Virus record (IMG/VR): IMGVR_UViG_3300028840_000401
Span: 1 to 41,875 of that record
DNA: 41,875 bases
Origin: a virus
Strand: one strand, 5' to 3'
Positions 31,740-38,494 of the stretch are shown in pieces; within the stretch, counting starts at the first letter, position 1, and every line of letters begins with the position of its first letter. The translations under genes were made by a program, and so were the position numbers. The notes under the pieces were generated by a model, which was not told the origin of the DNA, searched no databases, and saw nothing but the letters and a program-made list of their open reading frames with translations.

Positions 31740-33749
31740 TTACTCATTGTTGTTGGCCTCTCGTGCGACACGCTGGCGTTCAACCTCGACACGAGCTGCG
31801 TCGATCTGGTTGCGCTCAGCATCGAGCTGGAGGTCTTGTGCTTGCAGATAGATCTTCTGCTCAGCTACGCTGGCTTCTCGCTCAGCTTTCTCTGCTTCGG
31901 CCAGGAGCTTGCGCGTCTCAGCCTGCAGCTTGTTGTTCTTCAGAATCTGTTCGGTCAGAGCCTGTTCAGCGGTTTCAGCTTCGAACTCACGCAGCTTCTT
32001 GGCGTGTGCCTCTGCTTCTGGGTCAGGCTGCAGAGCCTGCTCCATCGCTGCCATGATCTCTGCCTTATTCACTACAGCAGACATCTCCATGATGCCTTGA
32101 GCTACAGCAACCTTTACCTGAGGGTAATCCTCTGGCAGCATGGCCATGAGCTGCGTCAGGTTCAGCTGCTCGACTTCGCGAGCAACGATACCCAGGGTAG
32201 CCTTGACCAGGAATTTGGTGTCGTTGAACGGGTACCGCGTCTGGTTGTACTGCAGATATCTCCACGCTGTCTTCTTGATCAGCGGCTGCATCAGTTGACG
32301 GTCTACGTTCTGGATCGCTCTCTTGCTTCGCTTGACGAAGGCTCCCATGAGCATGGATCCGGCATTCGCAGCATTCCCGCCTGAAGCGGTCTGTCCACGA
32401 AGTACAGAAGCAGTGTCAAACGCTCCAGTACCCATCTGAACCATCTCTTGTAGTTCGCGAGACTGGTTGAATGTGTTAGGTTCGAGGTTTCCGATCTGGA
32501 CAGGTCGCAGGATCTCATCCGGGTTCCCTTGAGTCAGCCATACCTTACCGGGTTTGACCTCTGGCTTGAAGCCACGGGGAATACGTCCGGCATCGATTCC
32601 AAGCATAGGGGCAGAGACAAAGCCCAGAGCGTCAGCACGACTGCGCATCTCTGCGTCCAGAGCTTTCTGTGGGTTGTAGCCTTTCTCACTTACACCTCTT
32701 CCCCAGAACCTACCTGGGACCTTATCCCAGCTGAAAGACACAACAGAGCGGTCCTTCATAGTAAACGGATTGATGATGGCACGCAGGAGGACACCATCAT
32801 TCGCGTAGGTCACGATAGCCTCTACTAGAGGACCAGATGAGCCTGTTGCACGCCCTTCAGCGTCCAGGAGGTCATCAACCGCTGTAATGTTGCGTTGAGC
32901 CCGATTCAGCAGCTCCAGGGGAACCTTGCCGTGGTACTCGATCACCTGGGTGACGTCAACATCAGTTTTACCAGCAGCAGTTGGCTCTTCCTGGCTGTAC
33001 ACATCCCGAGGGATAGGAGAGCCGCCCAGATAAGGGAGGGCACGGTCATCATAGATGCCACGCTCGATCTTCTCTAGGACTGCGTGCGTAGGCGTCTTGT
33101 GCTCGAAAGCAATACCGAGCATCTGCTGGATGTTAGAAGCGGAGCTGTCCGGGATGACCTGGTCGGGTCTGTAGCTTTCCCAACGAACCACGAACCGTGA
33201 GTCGTCTTCGGCTTCCAGGGCACCGTTGGCCGGGTTCCGCTTGAGCTTGCTGCCAGGGAGGATCTCAGTGTTGATCTTGATGGTACCCTGACCGAAGATA
33301 GCCGCGTTCGTCACAGCTTCAGAGATCACAGACTTACCGTCTACCAGCTCGATGTCTTCCAGGAGCTGGTCACGCATCAGCGTGGCGTCCATCTTCTCTT
33401 CGTCAGCGATATCGTCAGCGATGTCAAACCAGACTTCGCGAGACAGGACAGCTTCTTCGATTTCAGCTACCGAGGTCTCAATGGCTTGAGATAGGGCAGG
33501 GGCGATCAGTCGAGAACGCTCAGAGGACTTGTTCTGATCCTCGATACTCCACTGGCCTCTCCACAGTCTCCAATACTCTTGCCACAGCGCATCGTAGTAC
33601 ATGCTGCGGTGGTCCCGCCAGATACCAACACGATGGACTACCCATGCCACAAGTTCCCCACCAGGGAGCAGTGCCGCCTTGTTCGAATCATCGGCGGAAT
33701 CAGGAGAGTCAATTAGAATCTCCTGTCCTTGTGTACTGACTTCAGCCAT
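31740..33749 (-). CDS. Portal protein
   Basis: A 669-residue portal, the ring at the packaging vertex. The N-terminal half has DALWQEYWRLWRGQWS, SRLIAPALSQAIETSVAEIEEAVL and FSWDKVPGRFWGRGVSE, all typical of P22/podoviral portals. The last ~130 residues form a long charged helix (EAEAHAKKLREFEAETAEQA onward), likely the barrel that protrudes into the capsid and longer than in T7. Neighbours are large terminase upstream and scaffold/coat downstream. ATG 33749. Confidence 0.9.
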   Translation of the reverse strand: MAEVSTQGQEILIDSPDSADDSNKAALLPGGELVAWVVHRVGIWRDHRSMYYDALWQEYWRLWRGQWSIEDQNKSSERSRLIAPALSQAIETSVAEIEEAVLSREVWFDIADDIADEEKMDATLMRDQLLEDIELVDGKSVISEAVTNAAIFGQGTIKINTEILPGSKLKRNPANGALEAEDDSRFVVRWESYRPDQVIPDSSASNIQQMLGIAFEHKTPTHAVLEKIERGIYDDRALPYLGGSPIPRDVYSQEEPTAAGKTDVDVTQVIEYHGKVPLELLNRAQRNITAVDDLLDAEGRATGSSGPLVEAIVTYANDGVLLRAIINPFTMKDRSVVSFSWDKVPGRFWGRGVSEKGYNPQKALDAEMRSRADALGFVSAPMLGIDAGRIPRGFKPEVKPGKVWLTQGNPDEILRPVQIGNLEPNTFNQSRELQEMVQMGTGAFDTASVLRGQTASGGNAANAGSMLMGAFVKRSKRAIQNVDRQLMQPLIKKTAWRYLQYNQTRYPFNDTKFLVKATLGIVAREVEQLNLTQLMAMLPEDYPQVKVAVAQGIMEMSAVVNKAEIMAAMEQALQPDPEAEAHAKKLREFEAETAEQALTEQILKNNKLQAETRKLLAEAEKAEREASVAEQKIYLQAQDLQLDAERNQIDAARVEVERQRVAREANNNE

Positions 33750-33752
33750 CTA

Positions 33753-35096
33753 CTAGTATCCTGAAATAAGGTCCTGTGGTTCCCACTCTTCAATCTCATC
33801 GAGTGCGATGTAAGAGGTCTGGGCTAGCTGGTCCACATACGCGAGAGCGTCAGGTCCGTCGTCGTGAGAGAGTGGGTCACCGAGATCGGCGCACTGGTCC
33901 AGGAACCACTGGTTCCATTCACCCTTTACGAGCTTGATGTGTCCTCGCTGGGCTCGACCTTGGAGCGCCCAGACGATGCGATCCAACTTCTTTGTGTTGC
34001 CGTGCGAGAGTGGGTGCGGATTCACATACCGGTTCAGATCCCGCATGTAGTCCTCAAGATACGGCCATACCGCATTCATGAGGGCACCCTTTTCAATACC
34101 GAGCTGGCACCCTTGGTAGCGGCCAGCCGTTCTCATGATTCTTAGGGCTACTTCGCGAACGTCCCAGTGTCCGTGCTGCATGTCTAGCACGTACCAGGTA
34201 TCGTTCCCAGCCCAGGTGGTGCAGATGACCGTCTCGTCAGAACGAGGAGTGTGCTTGCCATCAGACTTGGCGTACCCAGCAAGGTCCACAGTCACAATAA
34301 TCTGACCGTATCCCTCTGTGTGGCCAGGTAGGCCATCCACAATATCGAACCACTCAGGCTTGAGGTGTTTGCCTGCTCCAGAGACGAAGCTAGCCTCCAG
34401 CTCCTGGCGTACCGCCTCCCGCGACAGGTTACCAGTCATCATCGACTGGATTTCCTTCGGATTCAGGAACGGGTTGTCAAGGGACTTGAAGTGGAAGCTT
34501 TCCCAGTCGTCCCAAGGGTTGGGATCGAAGTTCTCAGGGTTGGGCTTCTCCACCGCGTTGATGAAGAGCTTCCAGAAGTGGTTCTTGCCCTTAGGCGTAC
34601 CGATGAAGAGGGCTTCCCCCTCAACGTCACCCAGAGCAGGACGGATGATGAGTTCCCAGACTTCAGGTTTCATATCAGCGTACTCGTCGAGTACAACGTA
34701 ACTGAGACCGATACCCCGGAGGGAATCTGGGTTGTCAGCACCTTTGATGTAGATCTTTCGACCAGAGACAAGTTCGAGCCAACCATCGTTGACGTTCTCT
34801 TTCGCGATTAGCCCACCCTGGTTCTTGTAACCCAAGATCTCGCGAAGCTTGGGCCACATGACACGTTTGGCCTGATCGAAAGTTGGAGCGATGTAATATA
34901 CACCATGCTCCGTGGTCAGGTTGTAGCCTGCGTAGTTTGTGCTGGCTAGCGCATGGATCGCCAGCATATACGCCGCAAAGTGCGACTTTCCAAACCTACG
35001 ACCCGCTGCTACCACCTTGAATCGGGCAGGCGAATTGTAGATCTCCACCTGACCGGGATGCAGGCGGACTTGGAACTCTCCCGTTCTTGCCGCCAT
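33753..35096 (-). CDS. terL: Terminase large subunit
   Basis: A 447-residue packaging motor. The ATPase domain has Walker A AAGRRFGKS (30-38) and Walker B YVVLDEYAD (133-141). The C-terminal RNase H-like nuclease has VTVDLAGY (first Asp), IEKGALMN (Glu) and SHDDGPDALAYV (final Asp). ATG 35096. It lies upstream of portal and downstream of a DUF5681-type gene that may be its small partner. Confidence 0.95.
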   Translation of the reverse strand: MAARTGEFQVRLHPGQVEIYNSPARFKVVAAGRRFGKSHFAAYMLAIHALASTNYAGYNLTTEHGVYYIAPTFDQAKRVMWPKLREILGYKNQGGLIAKENVNDGWLELVSGRKIYIKGADNPDSLRGIGLSYVVLDEYADMKPEVWELIIRPALGDVEGEALFIGTPKGKNHFWKLFINAVEKPNPENFDPNPWDDWESFHFKSLDNPFLNPKEIQSMMTGNLSREAVRQELEASFVSGAGKHLKPEWFDIVDGLPGHTEGYGQIIVTVDLAGYAKSDGKHTPRSDETVICTTWAGNDTWYVLDMQHGHWDVREVALRIMRTAGRYQGCQLGIEKGALMNAVWPYLEDYMRDLNRYVNPHPLSHGNTKKLDRIVWALQGRAQRGHIKLVKGEWNQWFLDQCADLGDPLSHDDGPDALAYVDQLAQTSYIALDEIEEWEPQDLISGY

Positions 35097-35104
35097 GTTC
35101 TTCC

Positions 35105-35296
35105 TTAGTTAGAAGATTGTGCTCTGTTGAAAGCCTTCTTGGCAGCGTTTAGTGCTGTGCGATTAGAAGCCTTGCGGCCAATGGTCTTGTCTGCGGCAGC
35201 TCTTGCAGCTCCCTTGCCAGTAGTCTTGGCTCGATCAAGATCCTTCAGCCTACTCTTAGCGTAATCGCTCAGCTCGACTGGACGACGCTTCGGCAT
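35105..35296 (-). CDS. Basic Ala/Lys-rich small protein, 63 aa
   Basis: A 63-residue basic, helical protein (KSRLKDLDRAKTTGKGAARA, RKASNRTALNAAKKAFNRAQ). ATG 35296 shares its first base with the previous stop (TAATG). It may bind DNA during packaging, being directly upstream of terL, but no family is recognised. Confidence 0.65.
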   Translation of the reverse strand: MPKRRPVELSDYAKSRLKDLDRAKTTGKGAARAAADKTIGRKASNRTALNAAKKAFNRAQSSN

Positions 35297-35463
35297 TAGT
35301 TCTTCCCCTTACCGCGCCAGGTTGTCTGGTTGTCGGGCTTACCTGACTTGCCTTGGAATTGTGCCGGTGCACGACGAGGAGCAGATGGGGCCTTGCCCAC
35401 CAGCTGTGCGCCACCGCTCTGGTCTACTTGGTGCTGGTTGGTAACCTTACCACCTGTGCTCAT
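35296..35463 (-). CDS. Small disordered protein, 55 aa
   Basis: ATG 35463 overlaps the preceding stop (ATGA) and the TAA overlaps the next ATG, so translation is fully coupled. The product is 55 residues, Gly/Gln/Pro/Lys-rich and probably disordered (SAPRRAPAQFQGKSGKP). The function is unknown. Precise overlaps at both ends are the main support. Confidence 0.65.
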   Translation of the reverse strand: MSTGGKVTNQHQVDQSGGAQLVGKAPSAPRRAPAQFQGKSGKPDNQTTWRGKGKN

Positions 35464-35846
35464 GATGTTTCCTCTTGGTCTACGATTTCACCTTCGAAGA
35501 TGTCCCCATCTTCCTTTTCAGGCTGTACCGTGAAGTTTTCGATAGTGATTTGGATTTTGTTGCCGCTCTCATTCACGTCCTCATCCACCTTAGCGCTGGA
35601 CAGGACCTTGTCGAGGATCAGCTTGGCAGCAGCCACGTTTCCGTTCTGTGCCTCTGCGATCATCGATACCACAATGGCATTGATGTCGTTCTTCTGGAGC
35701 CCCTCTCGGATAGCTAGTTCGAGATCCTGCTTGAGAGCAGTAATCTTGTTCTTAGCGCCCAGGGGACGACCCTTGGGATTGCCGCTTACACCCTTGGGCC
35801 ATCGCCCCTGGTTGTCTCGGATCACCTCCTTAGTTGAGTCGCTCAT
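35460..35846 (-). CDS. DUF5681-like protein, candidate terminase small subunit
   Basis: A 128-residue protein with the DUF5681 start GRWPKGVSGNPKGRPLGAKN, a Lys/Arg/Gly-rich loop. A helical core (LKQDLELAIREGLQKNDINA, then NVAAAKLILDKVLSS) and an acidic tail follow. Proteins with KGxSGNPxGRP occur beside large terminases in many phages and are proposed small terminase or DNA-binding subunits. Three small genes separate it from terL. ATG 35846 follows GAGAGAGATGAGCG only loosely. Confidence 0.7.
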   Translation of the reverse strand: MSDSTKEVIRDNQGRWPKGVSGNPKGRPLGAKNKITALKQDLELAIREGLQKNDINAIVVSMIAEAQNGNVAAAKLILDKVLSSAKVDEDVNESGNKIQITIENFTVQPEKEDGDIFEGEIVDQEETS

Positions 35847-35854
35847 CTCTCTCC

Positions 35855-36151
35855 CTATCGCCCAGGAACCAGCGCTCTGGCCAGCCTGCGGATAACAGCA
35901 GCTAGTCGGAACGATCCGATAGCTGGCTTAATAGTATATTCTTTCCGGCCTTTGATGTACCGGTGGTACCACTCCCCTTTCGACCGTGAAAAGAGGAAAT
36001 CTTGTGCTTGAGAAGCCGGGAAACCACCCCAAATGTACTCTGGGTAGCCCTGCTTGCCTCTGAAGACGATTCTCAGCTCCGAAGTGAGGGGATCGTACCC
36101 TACAACCTCGATAGCGCTCGACTCAGGAGTCTCCCTGTACACGAGAGGCAT
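35855..36151 (-). CDS. KTSC domain protein, 98 aa
   Basis: ETPESSAIEVVGYDPLTSEL followed by RIVFRGKQGYPEYIWGGFPASQ and SKGEWYHRYIKGRKEYTIKP matches the KTSC domain, a short domain found near lysyl-tRNA synthetase and in many phages. Its function is unknown. ATG 36151 follows TGGAGGACTATA, a strong ribosome site. The C-terminal 20 residues are basic (FRLAAVIRRLARALVPGR). Confidence 0.8.
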   Translation of the reverse strand: MPLVYRETPESSAIEVVGYDPLTSELRIVFRGKQGYPEYIWGGFPASQAQDFLFSRSKGEWYHRYIKGRKEYTIKPAIGSFRLAAVIRRLARALVPGR

Positions 36152-36305
36152 TATAGTCCTCCAGAGCCTGGAGTTCGGGTTCTGTCAGCCACTCATCGAT
36201 GAGCAGCTCCTCTTGATCCTCCTGCACCTCAATGGGACGGGCAGGATCAGACCTCAAGATGACCTCAATTGCTTCGGCGTGTGGGTGCCGGTGTTCCGAG
36301 GGCAT
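36123..36305 (-). CDS. Small acidic protein, 60 aa
   Basis: ATG 36305 gives MPSEHRHPHAEAIEVILRSD and an acidic helical second half (EDQEELLIDEWLTEPELQAL). It overlaps both its neighbours by 29-41 bp in different frames. No ribosome site precedes the ATG (TCAAAACA), so translation would depend on coupling to the gene at 36265-36435. The acidic composition looks natural, but the call is tentative. Confidence 0.5.
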   Translation of the reverse strand: MPSEHRHPHAEAIEVILRSDPARPIEVQEDQEELLIDEWLTEPELQALEDYNASRVQGDS

Positions 36306-36435
36306 TGTTTTGATCTGTGTTGATGTTGGGGATCTTAGAGGCTTGTCCGTGGGTAGGACTAGGGGAGGTCTTGCCGAGGGCAATATTGGGAGACTTGCCT
36401 TGCTGGCTGTCTGTGCATTGGCCGGACTTATTCAT
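36265..36435 (-). CDS. Small disordered protein, 56 aa
   Basis: ATG 36435 overlaps the end of the preceding gene (GATGAATAA) with GAGGATGAC as ribosome site. The product is rich in Ser, Pro, Asn, Thr and Gln with one Cys and is probably disordered (SQQGKSPNIALGKTSPSPTH). One of this reading frame and 36123-36305 may be spurious in the overlap; both have supporting starts or composition. Confidence 0.5.
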   Translation of the reverse strand: MNKSGQCTDSQQGKSPNIALGKTSPSPTHGQASKIPNINTDQNNALGTPAPTRRSN

Positions 36436-36712
36436 CGTCATCCTCATCTTCTTCACCCCATTCGAACTCGAATCCGTCTCCTTCGAGACATTCGTAGATC
36501 GCATCGAGATGCTCATTGAAAGTCATGGTGTCTGTTTCGCGCTTGCGGTTGTAGTAGTCCGTCATGATCCCTAGCATCAAGATGTGCAGGCCAAGGACTT
36601 GAGGAGACTCATCAAACAGCCTTGCCAGTTTCAGATGCTTCATCACCAAGTCATCTGGAAACTGGTACGGGGACTGCTTCATGGCATTGAGGAACTGTTC
36701 CTCTAGATTCAC
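36428..36712 (-). CDS. Unknown acidic protein, first gene of the late operon, 94 aa
   Basis: GTG 36712 is chosen because ATAGGAGGTCGC precedes it; the frame is open further upstream but without a ribosome site. The product has a helical core (EQFLNAMKQSPYQFPDDLVM, ARLFDESPQVLGLHILMLGI) and a very acidic tail (EWGEEDEDDDE). Being first after the tRNAs it may be an early-late regulator, but I recognise no family. Confidence 0.7.
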   Translation of the reverse strand: MNLEEQFLNAMKQSPYQFPDDLVMKHLKLARLFDESPQVLGLHILMLGIMTDYYNRKRETDTMTFNEHLDAIYECLEGDGFEFEWGEEDEDDDE

Positions 36713-36870
36713 GCGACCTCCTATTGTGCGGTCGGACGCTAAACTGGTTGGATATTCTCCGCAGATAATGCGTCGAATAGAAGGGGTAATCTCCGCATAT
36801 TCGCCGCATGTGTACACAATATACTCATGTACGTTAATAATGGACAGAGCCGGGAAGTGTACACCGGTGT
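36713..36870 (-). promoter_or_regulatory. Control region with two GTGTACAC palindromes
   Basis: Between tRNA-Thr and the first late gene lie two copies of the palindrome GTGTACAC (36810-36817 and 36857-36864), 47 bp apart. CACCGGTG overlaps the second. CTCCGCA also occurs twice (36758 and 36791). No convincing -35/-10 pair was found here. Possible operator sites. Confidence 0.4.
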
Positions 36871-36947
36871 TGGAGCCCCAGCACGGAATCGAACCGCGTT
36901 CTCCTGTTTACAAGACAGGGCATCATCCGGATAAATGTTTCAAGGGC
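36871..36947 (-). tRNA. tRNA-Thr (anticodon UGU), slightly irregular
   Basis: Minus strand. Anticodon arm CCTGT-CTTGTAA-ACAGG gives UGU. T arm CGCGG-TTCGATT-CCGTG. Acceptor GCCCTTG with CTGGGGC has one U-U mismatch. The 3' end TCCA is encoded. The D arm is loose (CATT with GATG, and an extra base next to the acceptor), so it may be degraded or unusual. Confidence 0.65.
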
Positions 36948-37021
36948 CTTTATTCCGCCCCCGCCAATTTGTTGGCGAGGTGCTTCCTTCGGAGCGATAG
37001 GGAGGCTCCGCAGTAGATAGT

Positions 37022-37097
37022 TGGTCTGGATTCCTGGATTCGAACCAGGTCCCCCCGCTTCCAAGGCGGGTAGCTTAGCCAATTTGCCCTAACCCAG
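37022..37097 (-). tRNA. tRNA-Pro (anticodon UGG)
   Basis: Minus strand, 76 nt. Acceptor CTGGGTT pairs with AATCCAG (one G-U). Anticodon arm CCCGC-CTTGGAA-GCGGG gives UGG. T arm CCTGG-TTCGAAT-CCAGG. ACCA is encoded at the 3' end (37022-37025). A well-formed cloverleaf. Confidence 0.93.
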
Positions 37098-37099
37098 AT

Positions 37100-37184
37100 T
37101 GGTACTCCCCCCAGGATTTGAACCTGGACGACCTTCCGGTCACCGACTTCTGAGGACGGCGTGTCTGCATTCCACCAGAGGAGC
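37100..37184 (-). tRNA. tRNA-Leu (anticodon CAG)
   Basis: Minus strand, 85 nt, with a long variable arm (GACC-GGAA-GGTC) as expected for leucine. Acceptor GCTCCTC with GGGGAGT; anticodon loop CTCAGAA gives CAG, with one U-U mismatch in its stem. T arm CCAGG-TTCAAAT-CCTGG; ACCA encoded. The D loop is two bases shorter than usual. Confidence 0.85.
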
Positions 37185-37400
37185 GAAGAACTAAGGGGAC
37201 TGGAACCAAACTGAGCGCTTGGAAGTCCCCTGATGTCTGTTGGAGAGACAGACGATCCTAAGGTAACTCTCTATATCTAGTTCAGACCGGAGTACTTAGG
37301 TCTGAACAATCGGCTGCTGTGCAGCCCCTAGACGTCTAGATCGGCCCCCCAAGGGGCCTCTGCATGTCTGTCGCTAAAGTAATCGCTCCAGACTAGATAA
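37185..37400 (-). promoter_or_regulatory. Hairpin-rich leader upstream of the tRNA genes
   Basis: No gene is seen here. At least five perfect hairpins lie in a row: AGGGGACT/AGTCCCCT (37194-37231, inner CCAA/TTGG), GTCTGT/ACAGAC (37235-37253), GTTCAGACC/GGTCTGAAC (37280-37307), GGCTG/CAGCC (37312-37326) and GGCCCC/GGGGCC (37343-37358). A 12-bp palindrome CTAGACGTCTAG (37328-37339) adds to them. Transcripts from promoter B would carry this region as a structured leader ahead of tRNA-Leu. It may aid tRNA processing or be a control RNA. Confidence 0.5.
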
Positions 37401-37408
37401 ACATTACT

Positions 37409-37451
37409 CCTATACAACAATGATAGGAAATATCTCCAATTTTTCAAAGAA
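37409..37451 (-). promoter_or_regulatory. Putative phage sigma promoter, copy B (late/tRNA)
   Basis: Minus strand: TTCTTTGAA (37451-37443), 15 bases, then CCTATCATTGTTGTATAGG (37427-37409). It matches copy A over more than 40 bases including part of the spacer (TTGGAGATAT). It faces the tRNAs and the late operon. Confidence 0.7.
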
Positions 37452-37572
37452 ATCAGCAAATTAAATTGTTACAGAGTCTCTGAAATCTCCTATTTTCCCT
37501 TTGGGAACAAGGATTTACCCTGTAACAAAAGAATTTTAGACTCTGGTCTAATATTTCAAACAAAACAGGGTT
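37452..37572. repeat. AT-rich region with nested inverted repeats
   Basis: TTGTTACAG (37466-37474) is repeated inverted as CTGTAACAA (37520-37528). CAGAGTCT (37472-37479) is repeated inverted as AGACTCTG (37538-37545). CAGAGTCTCTG (37472-37482) is itself a palindrome. No gene is seen. Such a site between divergent transcripts could be an operator or a replication origin. Confidence 0.5.
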
Positions 37573-37608
37573 GATTATGTATAGTGAAAACTAGGAAAAC
37601 TTCAAAGA
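37573..37608 (-). promoter_or_regulatory. Possible phage sigma promoter, copy D
   Basis: Minus strand: TCTTTGAA (37608-37601), 15 bases, then ACTATACATAATC (37585-37573). The first box and spacing match copies A-C exactly; the second box is a looser match with one inserted base. It would be tandem to copy B. Confidence 0.4.
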
Positions 37609-37750
37609 CCGGTTGAAAAATCAGGTCAGACCCCTAAATCGGCTAGATCCAGCATTTTCTCTGTGTCAAGACTTGACTTTCCCCCCTAACTATGGCCTGT
37701 TTTTCTCTATTTCGTGAGATTGTGTGGCTACCGAACTAAATCCCGCCCCA

Positions 37751-37857
37751 TATAACCGGATGCCCTATGCTTATAACTAAATGATCTAAGAAAAAACTTG
37801 ACACGAGGGACAGAGTGTGGCACGAACATCTATAACTAAAAGTTATAAGCTTATAAC
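37751..37857. repeat. TATAAC repeats and 16-bp palindrome upstream of the early promoter
   Basis: TATAAC occurs at 37751, 37772 and 37831. The perfect palindrome GTTATAAGCTTATAAC follows at 37842-37857, ending ten bases before the -35 box of the early promoter. TATAACT-AAA-AGTTATA (37831-37847) is a second inverted pair. Spacing and position suggest an operator for a repressor or activator of the early transcript. No gene is seen from 37609 to 37900. Confidence 0.55.
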
Positions 37858-37867
37858 AAATCGGTAT

Positions 37868-37895
37868 TAGACATCCTCGCTCATTGCTGTATAAT
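37868..37895 (+). promoter_or_regulatory. Strong sigma-70 early promoter
   Basis: TAGACA (37868-37873), 16 bases, TATAAT (37890-37895). The -10 box is consensus and the -35 box has one mismatch. The start of transcription would be near 37902, which sets the 5' end of the large noncoding RNA and drives the early genes by host RNA polymerase. Confidence 0.8.
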
Positions 37896-37901
37896 GGTAT
37901 G

Positions 37902-38463
37902 TATGAGTTGGGATGACTCACCTTCTGGAGACAGTGCCAGGGGGGTCCACGAAGATGTGTCGGACGGGCCACGAAACGGTCAGGGAGAATCAGGCTCCCG
38001 GAAGAATGGATCTGCAAAGCGCGATCCACAGTTTGATAGGTGACTATCTGCTGAAACCTGACGTGCAGCTAGAGGTGTGGTGCTCTAGCCATCCTCCCAA
38101 GAGGGGATGTGGATGAAATCCGGTGACGGGTGATTCTGGGATGTTCGCTTGCGTGCATTGTGGTTTCCGAAGGTAACGGATCCATCTCCACATCTCTGGC
38201 GTAGGTTGAACCATGAGCAGGGCAGGCACGGGACGTGCTGGGAGCTAGTGAGTGGGCAGTCCAGTTATTGGGCTTGGGAGTGATGCACCGAGGTGATTAA
38301 GCCTACTGGGTGATATAAGTATATCTCTCCTAAAGCCTACTGATGAGCCGAGAGGCTATGCTGGGTGACCGGCATAGACAGGGTGGTTCCTGTCGAAACG
38401 AACACAGGCATGTGGAGAGTGAGCACTGTTCGGAGTCTATGACTCTGGATAGTGGACACTCTC
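37902..38463 (+). ncRNA. Large structured noncoding RNA, ~560 nt (GOLLD/ROOL-like candidate)
   Basis: No credible gene lies here, yet the sequence folds by eye into consecutive hairpins from end to end. Examples: TGAGT/ACTCA (37904-37920), GGGAG/CTCCC (37983-37999), TGGATC/GATCCA (38007-38028), GATAG-GTGA-CTATC (38035-38048), GCTAGAG/CTCTAGC (38068-38089), CATCCTC/GAGGATG-like (38090-38109), ATCCG-GTGA-CGGGT (38118-38131), TCCG/CGGA (38166-38180), GCACG/CGTGC (38226-38238), GATAT/ATATC (38312-38325), CTATGCTGG-GTGA-CCGGCATAG (38356-38377), GACAGG/CCTGTC (38377-38394) and a long closing hairpin GAGAGTG...CACTCTC (38415-38463). Three stems carry the same GTGA (GNRA) tetraloop and others carry GAGA, typical of RNAs with tertiary docking. 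A sigma-70 promoter sits just upstream, and tRNA genes lie 0.7 kb away. Size and phage/tRNA context match GOLLD and ROOL RNAs, but I cannot confirm membership in either. Confidence 0.8.
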
Positions 38464-38494
38464 AATTGCGTTTAGGTAACCAAAGGAGAATGCA
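38464..38494 (+). promoter_or_regulatory. Leader element, copy 1 (after the ncRNA)
   Basis: GTTTAGGTAACCA (38470-38482) and AAGGAGAATGCA lead to ATG 38495. Its hairpin is the closing stem of the large RNA (38415-38463), so the RNA's 3' end and the first mRNA leader are joined. Confidence 0.7.

Noticed and set aside
36948-37021. Possible fourth tRNA between tRNA-Thr and tRNA-Pro
   Set aside because: There are two hairpins (CGCCAA/TTGGCG and a GCTTCC/GGAGC-like stem) but no T arm, no anticodon arm and no CCA. I treat it as a tRNA spacer.
37251-37266. CCTAAGGTAAC resembling a homing endonuclease target or a leader core
   Set aside because: It has only a short match and no hairpin-plus-ribosome-site context on the plus strand; likely chance.
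37798-37836. TTGACA (37798) with TATAAC (37831) as an early promoter
   Set aside because: The spacing is 27 bases, too long for sigma-70. The pair at 37868/37890 has the correct 16-base spacing.
37736-38229. Reading frames of 60-97 codons on both strands across the large RNA
   Set aside because: They lack ribosome sites, have unlikely composition and cut across the strong hairpins and the promoter. The RNA explanation accounts for the region better.
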